Assembly: GCA_003545655.1 (NCBI GenBank)
Contig: DODJ01000069.1
Location: 1 to 18,225, forward strand
Reading direction: 5' to 3'
From: Candidatus Saccharimonadota bacterium
GTDB lineage: Bacteria > Patescibacteriota > Saccharimonadia > Saccharimonadales > Saccharimonadaceae
Length of the DNA: 18,225 bases
Shown here: positions 1-7,111 of the stretch, piece after piece
How positions within the stretch are numbered: the stretch's first letter is position 1
Layout of the letters: each line of letters starts with the position of its first letter
The notes under the pieces: generated by a model
What the model was told of the DNA's origin: nothing
The model's input: only the letters and a program-made list of their open reading frames with translations
The model's database searches: none
Position numbers and translations under genes: made by a program

Positions 1-13
1 CCCTTTTTATCAT
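1..13 (-). CDS. possible start of a divergent gene (edge, 4 codons only)
   Basis: An ATG on the minus strand at 13-11 is preceded by GAGG six bases upstream and by a good promoter (see 24-52). Only the first four codons (M-I-K-R) lie in the window, so nothing can be said of the product. The call rests on the promoter and start-site arrangement alone and is tentative. Confidence 0.25.
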
Positions 14-23
14 TACTACCTCG

Positions 24-52
24 ACTATAGCGAACAATACCTATAACCACAA
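24..52 (-). promoter_or_regulatory. sigma70-like promoter directed to the left edge
   Basis: Reading the minus strand: a -35 TTGTGG (52-47), a 17-base spacer, and a -10 TATAGT (29-24). The -10 ends 10 bases before the ATG at 13, so the leader would be only a few bases long. Spacing and hexamers are close to consensus; assigning it to an off-window gene is inference. Confidence 0.35.
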
Positions 53-134
53 CCCTCTTGCCCTCTGCGGGACTTTATGTGACACACAAAAAGGTGTATG
101 ATGAACTTATAAAAACCTTAACAGGAGTATGAAT

Positions 135-461
135 ATGAAAAATATTACTGTAACTAAGGTGGGCATCTTATCAATCGGTAAGTTAGTAGGAACGGTGAAT
201 GTCATTGTCGCCCTATTTGTGGGTATCATTGCATCAATCGTTGGTACCACTACGTATCTTATCAACAGCACGGAAGGCTTTTTTGACAACCTTCTTGCGT
301 CACTCGCCATCATCCTTACCGCGGTTATCCTTTACCCGCTTGTGATGTTTGCGCTTGGATGGCTTTACGGCATCGTCGTATCATTCATCTTTAACGTAGT
401 TATTGGTGTAAGCGGCGGCGTAGGCCTAACGGTTGAAGAAGAGAGGGTTACTAAGAAGTAA
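135..461 (+). CDS. small multi-pass membrane protein, unknown function
   Basis: Predicted 108-aa integral membrane protein. After a short polar N-terminus there is a hydrophobic stretch at about residues 17-40 and a second long one at about 50-92, followed by a Gly-rich turn and a charged tail (EEER near the end). The order 'K-x-x-x-L-x-x-G-K-x-x-G' at the N-terminus and a C-terminal 'FN-V-GG-V-L' segment recall a widespread family of about 100-aa membrane proteins of unknown function; that resemblance is from memory. Start: AGGAG at 123-127 sits one base before the ATG at 129 but seven bases before the ATG at 135, so 135 is the better start. It is a single gene, convergent with the gene ending at 508, and ends at a terminator. 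Confidence 0.75.
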   Translation: MKNITVTKVGILSIGKLVGTVNVIVALFVGIIASIVGTTTYLINSTEGFFDNLLASLAIILTAVILYPLVMFALGWLYGIVVSFIFNVVIGVSGGVGLTVEEERVTKK

Positions 462-479
462 CGAAGCTCAGTACTATTC

Positions 480-509
480 AAAACACCCGTCGTATTGGCG
501 GGTGTTTTT
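480..509. terminator. bidirectional rho-independent terminator
   Basis: Stem AAAACACCCG (480-489) pairs with CGGGTGTTTT (499-508) around a 9-base loop, followed by T on the plus strand. The stop codon of the minus-strand gene (510-508) lies at its edge, so one hairpin serves both convergent genes. Confidence 0.85.
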
Positions 510-1038
510 AGTCGTCTATACTATCGCCAGCCGCCCTACTAATAGCATCTTTATACCGATTGCCCCTGCTATCGGTATAGTAGCCCGCTTGATCATCGGA
601 CGTCGAAGAACGCAATAATTGCTGTAGAAGTGCAAACCCTTCGTTTGTGAGACCGCCATTCTTTCGTATTGTATAAAGATCGCTTGCCTCAAAATTGCCA
701 GTTGATATCCAGTAAGTCTTTCCTCCCTCACCTTCAATCTTTATCTTCGGACTACCCCCCTGCTTCGTAGAGAAAAGGATAGATTCCTCTAGGTGTTTCC
801 GCAGTTCGAAATAGTCACTCCCGTACTTACGGGCCATCGTCTCCATCTGTGCTGCGCTAAGCGCACTGGTGGCTTCTTCTTGCGACGGGGTATCCTCTCC
901 TATCAGCGACAAAGCCGCATCAGCCATGGCATCATAATCAGGCTTAGCAGCTTCAATCTCTACACTATCCTCGACATCGCTTGGCACACGAACGTCACCA
1001 CCCTCATCTTCTCGCCAGCCCTCGCCGTACTCGCTCAT
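508..1038 (-). CDS. acidic protein of unknown function, downstream of ABC exporter
   Basis: 176 aa, not recognised. The first 50 or so residues are strongly acidic and probably disordered (many D, E, G, S), then an alpha-helical stretch (about 52-88) and a mixed C-terminal part ending in DSIDD. No signal peptide, membrane segment or cysteine is visible, so a cytoplasmic protein is likely. The ATG (1038-1036) follows the permease stop (1042-1040) after one base, and its GGGAG ribosome site lies inside the permease 3' end, which suggests translational coupling. This puts it as the third gene of the ABC exporter operon. Whether it works with the exporter is unknown. Confidence 0.7.
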   Translation of the reverse strand: MSEYGEGWREDEGGDVRVPSDVEDSVEIEAAKPDYDAMADAALSLIGEDTPSQEEATSALSAAQMETMARKYGSDYFELRKHLEESILFSTKQGGSPKIKIEGEGGKTYWISTGNFEASDLYTIRKNGGLTNEGFALLQQLLRSSTSDDQAGYYTDSRGNRYKDAISRAAGDSIDD

Positions 1039-1039
1039 A

Positions 1040-2149
1040 CTACTCCCACCTGAACACTTTTATAGCAACAGTGTAGATAATCACCATCCAGGCACCCATA
1101 AGCGCAAGCTCTGGGCCTAGCTGAAGCAACGAGGCGCCCTCTGTCATAATCATGCGTAACCCGTCGATTATTGGCGTAAGGGGAAGGAACCCAGTGATAC
1201 CCTGAAGCCACTCGGGCATGAGAAAGCGTGGGAAGAATACCCCCGAGAGGAACATTAACGGGAAGGCAACAAGGTTTGTTAAAGCGGCTGATTGGTTTTC
1301 GTTTTTCGCCCATCCACCAATAGCAAGACCAAACCCAAACATCGTAATAATACCTAAGATAATATATACCGTAAGAGCAGCCCAATCTCCCCGCATCTCA
1401 AAGTTAAATACCATCATAGCGACAACGAACATCAACACGACACTAATAATCCCTATCAAGAGGTAATAGATCATGTTCGCAAAAATAAGCTGACTTTTAC
1501 GAATTGGTGAGGCGCGCAAACGGCGGAACGACCCGGTTTTCTTTTCGGCTGGCATTTGATTGGCGAGGCCAAAGATACCCAAAGAGAGAATCGAGAACCC
1601 AATGAGCCCAGAAAATACATAGTCAAAGGAGGAAAGATTAGCCGTAGCAGTTGATTTTTGCGTTACCGTCAGTGGTGGTGCCGGCTGGCCTAACTCGGTG
1701 TTTATGCCATCAAGTACACCCTGCATAACGGCAGCAATAGTTTGCCCTGATTGGGGACTAGCCTCACTGTAATATACGTCCACCGAACCTGAAGGTTGTT
1801 GGGCAGCGTTTACCTCACCAAAACCATTCGGAAGCTCGATAATAGAGTCTATTTCACCGCGCCCCATACGCTCTTTGGCGTCATCAAAGTCGGTAATAGT
1901 CTCGCTGACTTCAAACGTGTCGCTTTCATCAAGCTGGGTCTCAAACTGTTCCGCAAATGCTGAAGAAGAGTTGTTAATTACCGCTACCTTAAAACTAATA
2001 TCACCGGTATCATTGTTGTAAAGCGAGCCAAACACGAACAGGAATAATAGCGGAAATAGAAAGGTAAAGAACATAGCCATTTTGTCGCGGAAGAAGCGGG
2101 TAATATATGCTCGAGTTAGGGCAAAAGTAGCCGTAAAGTACCGTTTCAT
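1040..2149 (-). CDS. ABC-2 type exporter permease
   Basis: 369-aa inner-membrane subunit of a type-2 ABC exporter. Topology read from sequence: a TM near residues 22-42, a large extracytoplasmic domain (about 45-170, with the 'DIDSIIELPNGF'-like region typical of ABC-2 permeases), then a block of about five TMs (about 173-365) carrying the family signature 'F-P-L-M-F-L-S-G-V-F-F-P' followed by 'LPLTPIIDGLR'. The ATG at 2149 overlaps the ATPase stop by one base (TAATG), so the two are made as a coupled pair. Family members export drugs, lipids or polysaccharides; the substrate cannot be told from sequence. Confidence 0.92.
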   Translation of the reverse strand: MKRYFTATFALTRAYITRFFRDKMAMFFTFLFPLLFLFVFGSLYNNDTGDISFKVAVINNSSSAFAEQFETQLDESDTFEVSETITDFDDAKERMGRGEIDSIIELPNGFGEVNAAQQPSGSVDVYYSEASPQSGQTIAAVMQGVLDGINTELGQPAPPLTVTQKSTATANLSSFDYVFSGLIGFSILSLGIFGLANQMPAEKKTGSFRRLRASPIRKSQLIFANMIYYLLIGIISVVLMFVVAMMVFNFEMRGDWAALTVYIILGIITMFGFGLAIGGWAKNENQSAALTNLVAFPLMFLSGVFFPRFLMPEWLQGITGFLPLTPIIDGLRMIMTEGASLLQLGPELALMGAWMVIIYTVAIKVFRWE

Positions 2150-2904
2150 TATTCGCGCAACCCCTTCCCTGTAAGATCTATAAATACGTCCTCAAGGTTT
2201 GCCTGCTCTACTTGCTGAGGTTTTTTGAAGCCGCGCTTAATAAGCGCCCGTATAAGGTTCTTTGGGGTGTCAATGGTGACGATTTCGCCGTTGTCCATAA
2301 TGGCAATACGGTCACAGAGAAGCTCCGCTTCATCCATGTAGTGAGTAGTAAGCACCACGGTGATGCCCTGTTTCTTAATATTTTCAATAAGATCCCATAA
2401 GTTTCGGCGGGCTTGCGGGTCGAGACCAGTGGTTGGCTCATCGAGAAAGAGTACTTTCGGCTTATTCACGAGCGCTGCCGCAATGCTAAAGCGCTGCTTT
2501 TGCCCACCCGAAAGTTGCTCGACATAACTTTTCGCCTTATCGGTAAGCTGTACGTACTCAAGAAGCGTGTCGGGATCGGTCGTCTCATCGTATAGCCCAT
2601 CAAATAAACGGAGTTGTTCACGAAGCGTAAGTTTATCGAAGAATGCCGTTGATTGGAGCTGGATACCAATAACCTTTTTCACTTCATCAGGCTGTTTGCG
2701 CACATCTATGCCGTTCAACGTTACCTCACCCCCATCAATAGGGCGCAGGGCTTCTATCATTTCGAGTGTTGTTGTCTTCCCAGCCCCATTAGGGCCTAAA
2801 ATGCCGAATACCTCGCCTTTTTCAACAGTAAAGCTAATGCCATTCACCGTTACCGCATCACCATACCGTTTCACAAGATCTTTCACCGTAATGATATGTT
2901 TCAT
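2149..2904 (-). CDS. ABC exporter ATP-binding subunit (DrrA/CcmA-like)
   Basis: 251-aa cytoplasmic ATPase that powers the adjacent permease. All catalytic motifs are present: Walker A GPNGAGKTT (residues 37-45), Q-loop at about 82-84, signature LSGGQKQR (131-138), Walker B VLFLDE with the catalytic Glu (151-156), D-loop, and switch His in LTTH (188). Length is shorter than DrrA proteins (about 300-330 aa), with only a short C-terminal tail after the switch. It is the first gene of a three-gene minus-strand operon. The ribosome site is weak (GAGG about 13 bases upstream). A palindrome and an extended -10 box lie upstream (see 2952-2983). Confidence 0.95.
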   Translation of the reverse strand: MKHIITVKDLVKRYGDAVTVNGISFTVEKGEVFGILGPNGAGKTTTLEMIEALRPIDGGEVTLNGIDVRKQPDEVKKVIGIQLQSTAFFDKLTLREQLRLFDGLYDETTDPDTLLEYVQLTDKAKSYVEQLSGGQKQRFSIAAALVNKPKVLFLDEPTTGLDPQARRNLWDLIENIKKQGITVVLTTHYMDEAELLCDRIAIMDNGEIVTIDTPKNLIRALIKRGFKKPQQVEQANLEDVFIDLTGKGLRE

Positions 2905-2951
2905 TATTTCTATTCTACCTCAATTACTACAAGGATACCAGTAGTGAATAG

Positions 2952-2967
2952 ACGCTATATGTAGCGT
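2952..2967. promoter_or_regulatory. palindromic operator candidate
   Basis: ACGCTA-TATG-TAGCGT is a perfect 6-bp inverted repeat with a 4-base centre, between the extended -10 and the ATPase start codon. The position fits a repressor site for the exporter. No regulator gene sits beside it. Confidence 0.35.
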
Positions 2968-2977
2968 ATGTTACTAC

Positions 2978-2983
2978 ATTTTA
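2978..2983 (-). promoter_or_regulatory. extended -10 promoter candidate for the ABC exporter operon
   Basis: On the minus strand TGCTAAAAT (extended -10, TG-n-TAAAAT) has its hexamer at 2983-2978. No convincing -35. A start near 2970 would put the palindrome at 2952-2967 just downstream of the start point. Confidence 0.35.
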
Positions 2984-3137
2984 GCACTAGATACACTAGC
3001 ATTAGCGCATTAGTAGGCATATAGTAGACTTCAGCTCACCGTCAATAAGGTAGAGTACTCGCCCAATTCAGGGCTTCCGTATTCCCTTTCGAGCGGCAGC
3101 ATGCTCTGGGGAACCAACACGCACGAGAGGAAGCATA

Positions 3138-3401
3138 ATGTCCGCAGAAATCACCATCTACGGCAGGCCCCACTGTACCAACTGTACCAAAACCACCGAC
3201 GCCCTTACGGATGCTGGTGTCGTTTTTGTGTACCACGACATCAGCAAAGACCCACAGGCCCGCGCAGAGGCAGTATCATACGGCTATCTGCAAGCACCTG
3301 TGGTGGTGCTCAGTAGCGTCTACGCTGAATGCATAGCAACAAGTTGGTCGGGATACGACGAAGATAAGGTCATGTCGCTTATTAAGATGGCCGCAGCCTA
3401 G
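3138..3401 (+). CDS. nrdH: NrdH-type glutaredoxin-like protein
   Basis: 87-aa thioredoxin-fold protein. The redox pair is CTNC (C13, C16) after the first strand, and the cis-proline loop GYLQAPVVV (P54) and the 'SWSGY' segment (69-73) match NrdH redoxins, which pass electrons from thioredoxin reductase to class Ib ribonucleotide reductase in the cytoplasm. NrdH proteins usually carry C-V-Q-C or C-x-x-C variants; CTNC is unusual but keeps both cysteines. Start is the ATG at 3138 with GAGAGGAAG just upstream. No ribonucleotide reductase gene is next to it, so its partner is inferred, and a general glutaredoxin-like role is possible. A third cysteine (C65) is present. Confidence 0.85.
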   Translation: MSAEITIYGRPHCTNCTKTTDALTDAGVVFVYHDISKDPQARAEAVSYGYLQAPVVVLSSVYAECIATSWSGYDEDKVMSLIKMAAA

Positions 3402-3413
3402 CCCCCAGAGTTC

Positions 3414-3437
3414 GCCCCGCCGAGACATCGACGGGGC
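3414..3437 (+). terminator. GC-rich hairpin after nrdH
   Basis: GCCCCGCCGA (3414-3423) pairs with TCGACGGGGC (3428-3437) with one mismatch and a GACA loop, directly after the nrdH stop. No T run follows, so it may be a stabilising 3' hairpin rather than the terminator proper. Confidence 0.4.
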
Positions 3438-3467
3438 TACTCACCTGGTGATATTTCCGTACAATCA

Positions 3468-3496
3468 AAAATACCCCCGGGGAAAGGGGGTATTTT
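3468..3496. terminator. bidirectional rho-independent terminator
   Basis: Perfect 11-bp stem AAAATACCCCC (3468-3478) with GGGGGTATTTT (3486-3496), 7-base loop. It lies between the convergent nrdH and the 68-aa gene, and the A/T arms give a U-run on both strands. Confidence 0.85.
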
Positions 3497-3497
3497 G

Positions 3498-3544
3498 GCA
3501 CCTGTTTGTTTGCCCTTAGTATAAGAACAAACTGCTTATGGTGC
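3498..3544 (-). repeat. two-part inverted repeat in the 3' region of the 68-aa gene
   Basis: GCACC (3498-3502) pairs with GGTGC (3540-3544) and, inside it, GTTTGTT (3504-3510) pairs with AACAAAC (3526-3532). This would form a stem with one internal loop in the 3' untranslated RNA of the minus-strand gene, just before the terminator at 3468-3496. Function unknown. Confidence 0.4.
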
Positions 3545-3563
3545 AATAGTCTTTTTTAAAAAA

Positions 3564-3770
3564 CTACTTCTTTTTTGAAACAGTTAGGAAACCGTTACGT
3601 GGGTTTTCCTTAACAACACGGTCAGCAGGTAGGTCTACTGGGGTACCCTTGCCGTTGTTTTCTACCTTGGCGAAGAAGTAGATAGTTTGTGGCTTGCCAC
3701 CACGAAGAGTAACTTCGGTGCTGTGCAAGTAGTAAGTAACGCCTTTTGAGTTAGTATGACTGTAAGCCAT
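3564..3770 (-). CDS. small conserved basic protein of unknown function
   Basis: 68 aa, no signal peptide or membrane segment. Sequence begins MAYSHTNSKGVTYYLH and ends in KKK; alternating hydrophobic residues suggest a small beta-sheet fold. I recall similar short proteins (motif 'HTNSKG-TYYL...GG..QTIYFF...ENPRNG') in Saccharibacteria and scattered other bacteria, always without known function; this is memory, not a search. The gene is set up for high expression: consensus -35, a perfect AGGAGGTA ribosome site (3788-3781) ten bases before the ATG, and its own terminator. Expression strength is inference from these signals. Confidence 0.85.
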   Translation of the reverse strand: MAYSHTNSKGVTYYLHSTEVTLRGGKPQTIYFFAKVENNGKGTPVDLPADRVVKENPRNGFLTVSKKK

Positions 3771-3808
3771 GGTTGGTATATACCTCCTATTAGTACTATA
3801 CGAAGGTA

Positions 3809-3838
3809 ATCGTACCTCTAGTGCCCTAGGGATGTCAA
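3809..3838 (-). promoter_or_regulatory. sigma70-like promoter of the 68-aa protein gene
   Basis: Minus strand: consensus -35 TTGACA (3838-3833), 18-base spacer, -10 TACGAT (3814-3809). The leader of about 32 bases contains the strong ribosome site at 3788-3781. The -35 lies just past the stop of the upstream gene, so the 68-aa gene can be transcribed on its own. Confidence 0.65.
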
Positions 3839-3841
3839 CAG

Positions 3842-4474
3842 TTAAATGTTCCTATAGTGCTTTCGCACCATTAGTCGAAGAACCCCACCCCCTACTAGCC
3901 GAATGATAATGAGGGCAAGAAGTACACCACATAGTAGCACCGACCACCCTGCAAAATCGGGGCTCCAAAGGGGCGAGGTAAAGGCGTGTATGTATGCCTC
4001 TTGACGAGGCTTACTCGACTCAGAGGCGGGATCTTCTGCAGAGGGGTATTTAGCCAATTCACTAGTGGTGCACTGGAGATACGCATAGGAATAATAGTCG
4101 AATTGCGGCGCACACACTTCTTGAGCTTTCTTGTAAATATTACCGTTCGGATTTTCATTACCGTATTGAGTCTCTTGCCACTCTTGAAGGTCACGCGTAT
4201 AGCTTTGCTCAAGATACACGCCCCGCCCTAAGTCGGTGTTCATATGTCCAGTTACATACAGTTGTAAATCATACAACCTACTGATAATCGTTTCTTCGTT
4301 GCCCTCTTGATCGGCGATTATCACCGCCTCACGTCGCTGCACCATACCAATATTATTGAGTCGCAAAAAACTAGCGGCAATCACGCCCATAATCACCAAC
4401 AAAACAATAAGCTGCCAGGTTTTTACCTGCGCAATACTCGTAATGCCTTTTTTTATTCGCCCTTGCTCTGCCAC
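3842..4474 (-). CDS. two-pass membrane protein, unknown function
   Basis: 210 aa, not recognised. One TM at about residues 20-40 and another at about 175-197 frame an extracytoplasmic region of about 130 residues rich in Tyr, Gln and Glu and holding two cysteines (in 'EVCAPQ' and 'LQCTTS') that could form a disulfide. The N-terminus is basic (KK, K) and the C-terminus ends in basic residues (VRKHYRN), consistent with both ends in the cytoplasm. The start codon is GTG at 4474-4472 with no clear ribosome site. It lies 47 bases downstream of the MFS gene on the same strand, probably in one transcript, with an additional -10 box of its own. Confidence 0.75.
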   Translation of the reverse strand: MAEQGRIKKGITSIAQVKTWQLIVLLVIMGVIAASFLRLNNIGMVQRREAVIIADQEGNEETIISRLYDLQLYVTGHMNTDLGRGVYLEQSYTRDLQEWQETQYGNENPNGNIYKKAQEVCAPQFDYYSYAYLQCTTSELAKYPSAEDPASESSKPRQEAYIHAFTSPLWSPDFAGWSVLLCGVLLALIIIRLVGGGVLRLMVRKHYRNI

Positions 4475-4494
4475 GGTCTTATAGAAGCCCCACC

Positions 4495-4500
4495 ATTATA
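4495..4500 (-). promoter_or_regulatory. -10 box upstream of the two-pass membrane protein gene
   Basis: A perfect TATAAT on the minus strand (4500-4495), 20 bases before the GTG start, preceded by an overlapping extended -10 (TGCTACAAT). No matching -35. It would give a leader of about 13 bases without a ribosome site. Confidence 0.35.
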
Positions 4501-4521
4501 TTATGCCTTATTGTAGCACGC

Positions 4522-5742
4522 TTACCGGCGTTTATAGAGGGGAAAGCGAGCAGTGAGCACCAACAATACCACCCCGCTGGCAATAAAGAAAAAAGTCTTC
4601 AACGAAAGCGTCTCGCCAATTAACAGCGCAACCCCAGCAAGGGTAAGCGCAGCCATGGCAGCACCACTATTTGCGATCACTTCTAGAATCCCCAGATAGG
4701 TAGTGCGGGTGCCCGAAAGATCTGCGTTATCGAATACTGCGCGCGTGTACGGCATTGTATACGCAGTAGTCGCCACTTCGTTTGCAGCGTTAAGCCCAGC
4801 AACAGAGCCAGGCGTTGCAACAAAAGGACGAAGCAAGTGCGTGATTGAGTTTGCAATGACACCAATCTGCAATAAATCTCGGCCCTTACGTCGGTCGATA
4901 AGCCGGCCAAATGCGTACGAGGCAACTAGGGCTGCAACCAGCACTACTGAAAGGAGTGCTCCTGTTTTAGCGTAAATATCATTCTCATCGGATATACCAA
5001 GAATAAGTATTGCTGTGTACAACGCCCATACGGTTCCAGAGGCAAACACATCAAAGCCTACCGACCACTGAGCAACACTCTGCCGAAACAGTAATCGCCA
5101 TGGAAACCCCTTAAAACTTAGTTTTCGGCCCGTTCTTATGGGCTCGCCTGTTTTGAACAATGGCGCCGCAGCAAGAGCGAATAGTACTGCCGCAAGTACG
5201 AGCGTAACCTGTGGGCCGAAGAAAAACGCAACTACCCCTCCTACCAAGGGGCTCAGCCCAGTGGTGATCTTTTCGAGCATATTCATATAGGCAATCTCTT
5301 TTCCTGCATGCTGCATACTCTTTACTTTCGAAAAATCGATACTGTACGCAATGGCATACATACCCGCAGAGAGTCCCTGTAAAATTAGTGTTGGAAGTAA
5401 AAGCCATACCCCGTATTCAGGAAGAAGTGCAAAACAAACCATCGCCGGGATATACAGCAAGTTAGACACAAGGATGGCATGTTTCGGCCCAATGCGTGCT
5501 ACCAAAGCCGCCACCGGTAAGCCAGCAAGCGCCTTAAAGAGATAAAAACATGCCCAAAATACGCCAATGAACACCACTGAATACCCGAGCTGATACAAGT
5601 AAATAGACATGAACGTAGCGGCAATATGAATTGCGGCCATACGGAGTACCCTAGAAGTGTAGAGCTCGGCGACCTCGCTAAACGTAGCATAGCGCCAAAA
5701 ATGACGCCGTAGCAATAGCCGGTGTATAAACCCTCTCTCCAT
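4522..5742 (-). CDS. major facilitator superfamily transporter
   Basis: 406-aa integral membrane protein with about 12 hydrophobic segments in two halves, split by a hydrophilic central loop near residues 196-215 (TGEPIRTGRKLSFKGFPW). The loop between TM2 and TM3 (VAALVARIGPKHAI) is a loose form of MFS motif A, and a second copy is 'FGRLIDRRKGRDLL' in the C-terminal half. These features place it in the superfamily but do not give a substrate. The start is ATG 5742; the ribosome site is poor. It is divergent from murC across 82 bases and first in line with the two genes downstream. Confidence 0.88.
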   Translation of the reverse strand: MERGFIHRLLLRRHFWRYATFSEVAELYTSRVLRMAAIHIAATFMSIYLYQLGYSVVFIGVFWACFYLFKALAGLPVAALVARIGPKHAILVSNLLYIPAMVCFALLPEYGVWLLLPTLILQGLSAGMYAIAYSIDFSKVKSMQHAGKEIAYMNMLEKITTGLSPLVGGVVAFFFGPQVTLVLAAVLFALAAAPLFKTGEPIRTGRKLSFKGFPWRLLFRQSVAQWSVGFDVFASGTVWALYTAILILGISDENDIYAKTGALLSVVLVAALVASYAFGRLIDRRKGRDLLQIGVIANSITHLLRPFVATPGSVAGLNAANEVATTAYTMPYTRAVFDNADLSGTRTTYLGILEVIANSGAAMAALTLAGVALLIGETLSLKTFFFIASGVVLLVLTARFPLYKRR

Positions 5743-5777
5743 ATCTGTTTTATCTGCCCCCTCGTTTCGCTCTCTCT

Positions 5778-5807
5778 ATTACACCACACCACAAGCGCCA
5801 TCGGCAA
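5778..5807 (-). promoter_or_regulatory. promoter candidate for the MFS transporter gene
   Basis: Minus strand: -35 TTGCCG (5807-5802), 18-base spacer, -10 TGTAAT (5783-5778), giving a leader of about 30 bases. It partly faces the murC -10 on the other strand. Confidence 0.4.
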
Positions 5808-5808
5808 G

Positions 5809-5817
5809 TGGTATACT
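5809..5817 (+). promoter_or_regulatory. extended -10 promoter of murC, leaderless arrangement
   Basis: TG-G-TATACT (5809-5817) is an extended -10 whose last base is 7 bases before the murC ATG at 5825. Normal start-site spacing puts transcription start at or next to the ATG, and there is no ribosome site in between. No -35 is needed for an extended -10 and none is seen. Confidence 0.55.
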
Positions 5818-5824
5818 GAATTAC

Positions 5825-7081
5825 ATGAATGTTTACTTCTCTGGCCTAGGTGGTGTAGGTATCGGACCACTCGCTGAAATCGCCAAAGACGCGGGGCACT
5901 CTGTTGCGGGTTCGGACCTTGAAGAAAATCTCGTCACAAAACAACTGCGGATAAAAGGTATACCCTTGAGTATCGGACAGGACGGAAGCTTCCTTCAAGA
6001 AAGCCATTTAGCTACCCCTTTTGATTGGTTTGTCCACACATCCGCACTCCCTAGCGACCACCCAGAACTCTTACTAGCACAGCGCCTTGGCATCAAGACC
6101 GCTAAGCGTGACGAGTTTCTCGCCTTCTTCCTTTCGGAACACAAGCTGAAACTTCTCGCTATATCGGGTACTCACGGGAAAACCACCACGACAAGCATGG
6201 CAGTATGGGCCTTTCAACAACTTGGCGTTCCTGTAAGTTACTCTGTCGGGACAACTCTCTCATTCGGACCAAGCGGGGTATACACCCCAAAAAGCGAATA
6301 TTTCATTTACGAATGCGACGAATACGATCGTAATTTTCTTCACTTTCACCCTGACCTATCACTTCTTACGTCAATCGACTATGATCACCCCGACACATAC
6401 CCTAGCGAAGAAGAATACCGAGCAGCCTTCCGGCAGTATATAGCGCAGTCAAAACATACTATTGCCTGGAAAGCCGACCTCACCTACCTTAAAGAGGTAC
6501 CTCTTGATACCACATGGGCACTCGATAACTCGGAAACACTCGTGATACCTCTCGCCGGAGCTCACAACCGCCGCAACGCAACCCTCGTGTACAAAGCCCT
6601 TGAATATCTGTCTATTGGTGACGCCACCACTCGTGTGAAAGCTCTTGAATCGTTCCCGGGTAGCGATCGAAGGTTCGAGAAGCTCCAAGAGAACCTCTAC
6701 ACCGATTACGGTCACCATCCAAAAGAGATTGCCGCCACCTTACAGCTTGCGAAAGAAATTTCACCAAGGGTTGTGCTTGTATATCAACCCCATCAAAATA
6801 TCCGCCAGCACGAAATAAAGCCTAGCTACACAAATGCCATCTTTGAAGATGCAGATGAGGTGTATTGGGCACCCACCTACCTCACCCGGGAAAAACCAGG
6901 ACAACCCGTACTTAGCCCCGCTGAACTGACCCAAAACATCACAACCACTCCCGTACACTATACGGAACTTACCGATGCGTTATGGACGACTATTCAAGAA
7001 CATAGGGCTAACGGAAGCCTTGTGCTTCTTATGGGCGCAGGGACTATCGACAGCTGGGCAAGGGGCCATCTAGATGCCTAG
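5825..7081 (+). CDS. murC: UDP-N-acetylmuramate--L-alanine ligase (MurC-type Mur ligase)
   Basis: 418-aa cytoplasmic Mur ligase; MurC adds L-Ala to UDP-N-acetylmuramate using ATP, opening the peptide branch of peptidoglycan synthesis. Three domains are visible: N-terminal Rossmann-like UDP-binding part with GLGGVGIGPLAEI (7-19) and GSD (29-31); ATP-binding domain with GTHGKTTT (115-122), the acidic 'YECDEYD' (162-168) and His188 in 'DYDHPD'; C-terminal domain with GAHNRRNA (245-252), RRFE (282-285), DYGHHPKEI (294-302) and the 'QPHQ' loop (321-324). It is shorter than typical MurC (about 450-490 aa). Mpl, which recycles a tripeptide, shares these motifs and cannot be fully excluded. The gene stands alone, outside a division/cell-wall cluster. 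Confidence 0.87.
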   Translation: MNVYFSGLGGVGIGPLAEIAKDAGHSVAGSDLEENLVTKQLRIKGIPLSIGQDGSFLQESHLATPFDWFVHTSALPSDHPELLLAQRLGIKTAKRDEFLAFFLSEHKLKLLAISGTHGKTTTTSMAVWAFQQLGVPVSYSVGTTLSFGPSGVYTPKSEYFIYECDEYDRNFLHFHPDLSLLTSIDYDHPDTYPSEEEYRAAFRQYIAQSKHTIAWKADLTYLKEVPLDTTWALDNSETLVIPLAGAHNRRNATLVYKALEYLSIGDATTRVKALESFPGSDRRFEKLQENLYTDYGHHPKEIAATLQLAKEISPRVVLVYQPHQNIRQHEIKPSYTNAIFEDADEVYWAPTYLTREKPGQPVLSPAELTQNITTTPVHYTELTDALWTTIQEHRANGSLVLLMGAGTIDSWARGHLDA

Positions 7082-7111
7082 GAAAGTATATTTTGCCTGC
7101 GCTATTCGTGC

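Noticed and set aside
3041..3137. Small structured RNA (SRP-like) upstream of nrdH
   Set aside because: GGAAGC-like strings drew attention, but the conserved SRP Alu/loop sequences and a long stem are missing; the AGGAAG is simply the ribosome site.
3042..3316. Other-frame open frames around nrdH
   Set aside because: They overlap the well-supported redoxin gene, lack ribosome sites, and have no recognisable protein features.
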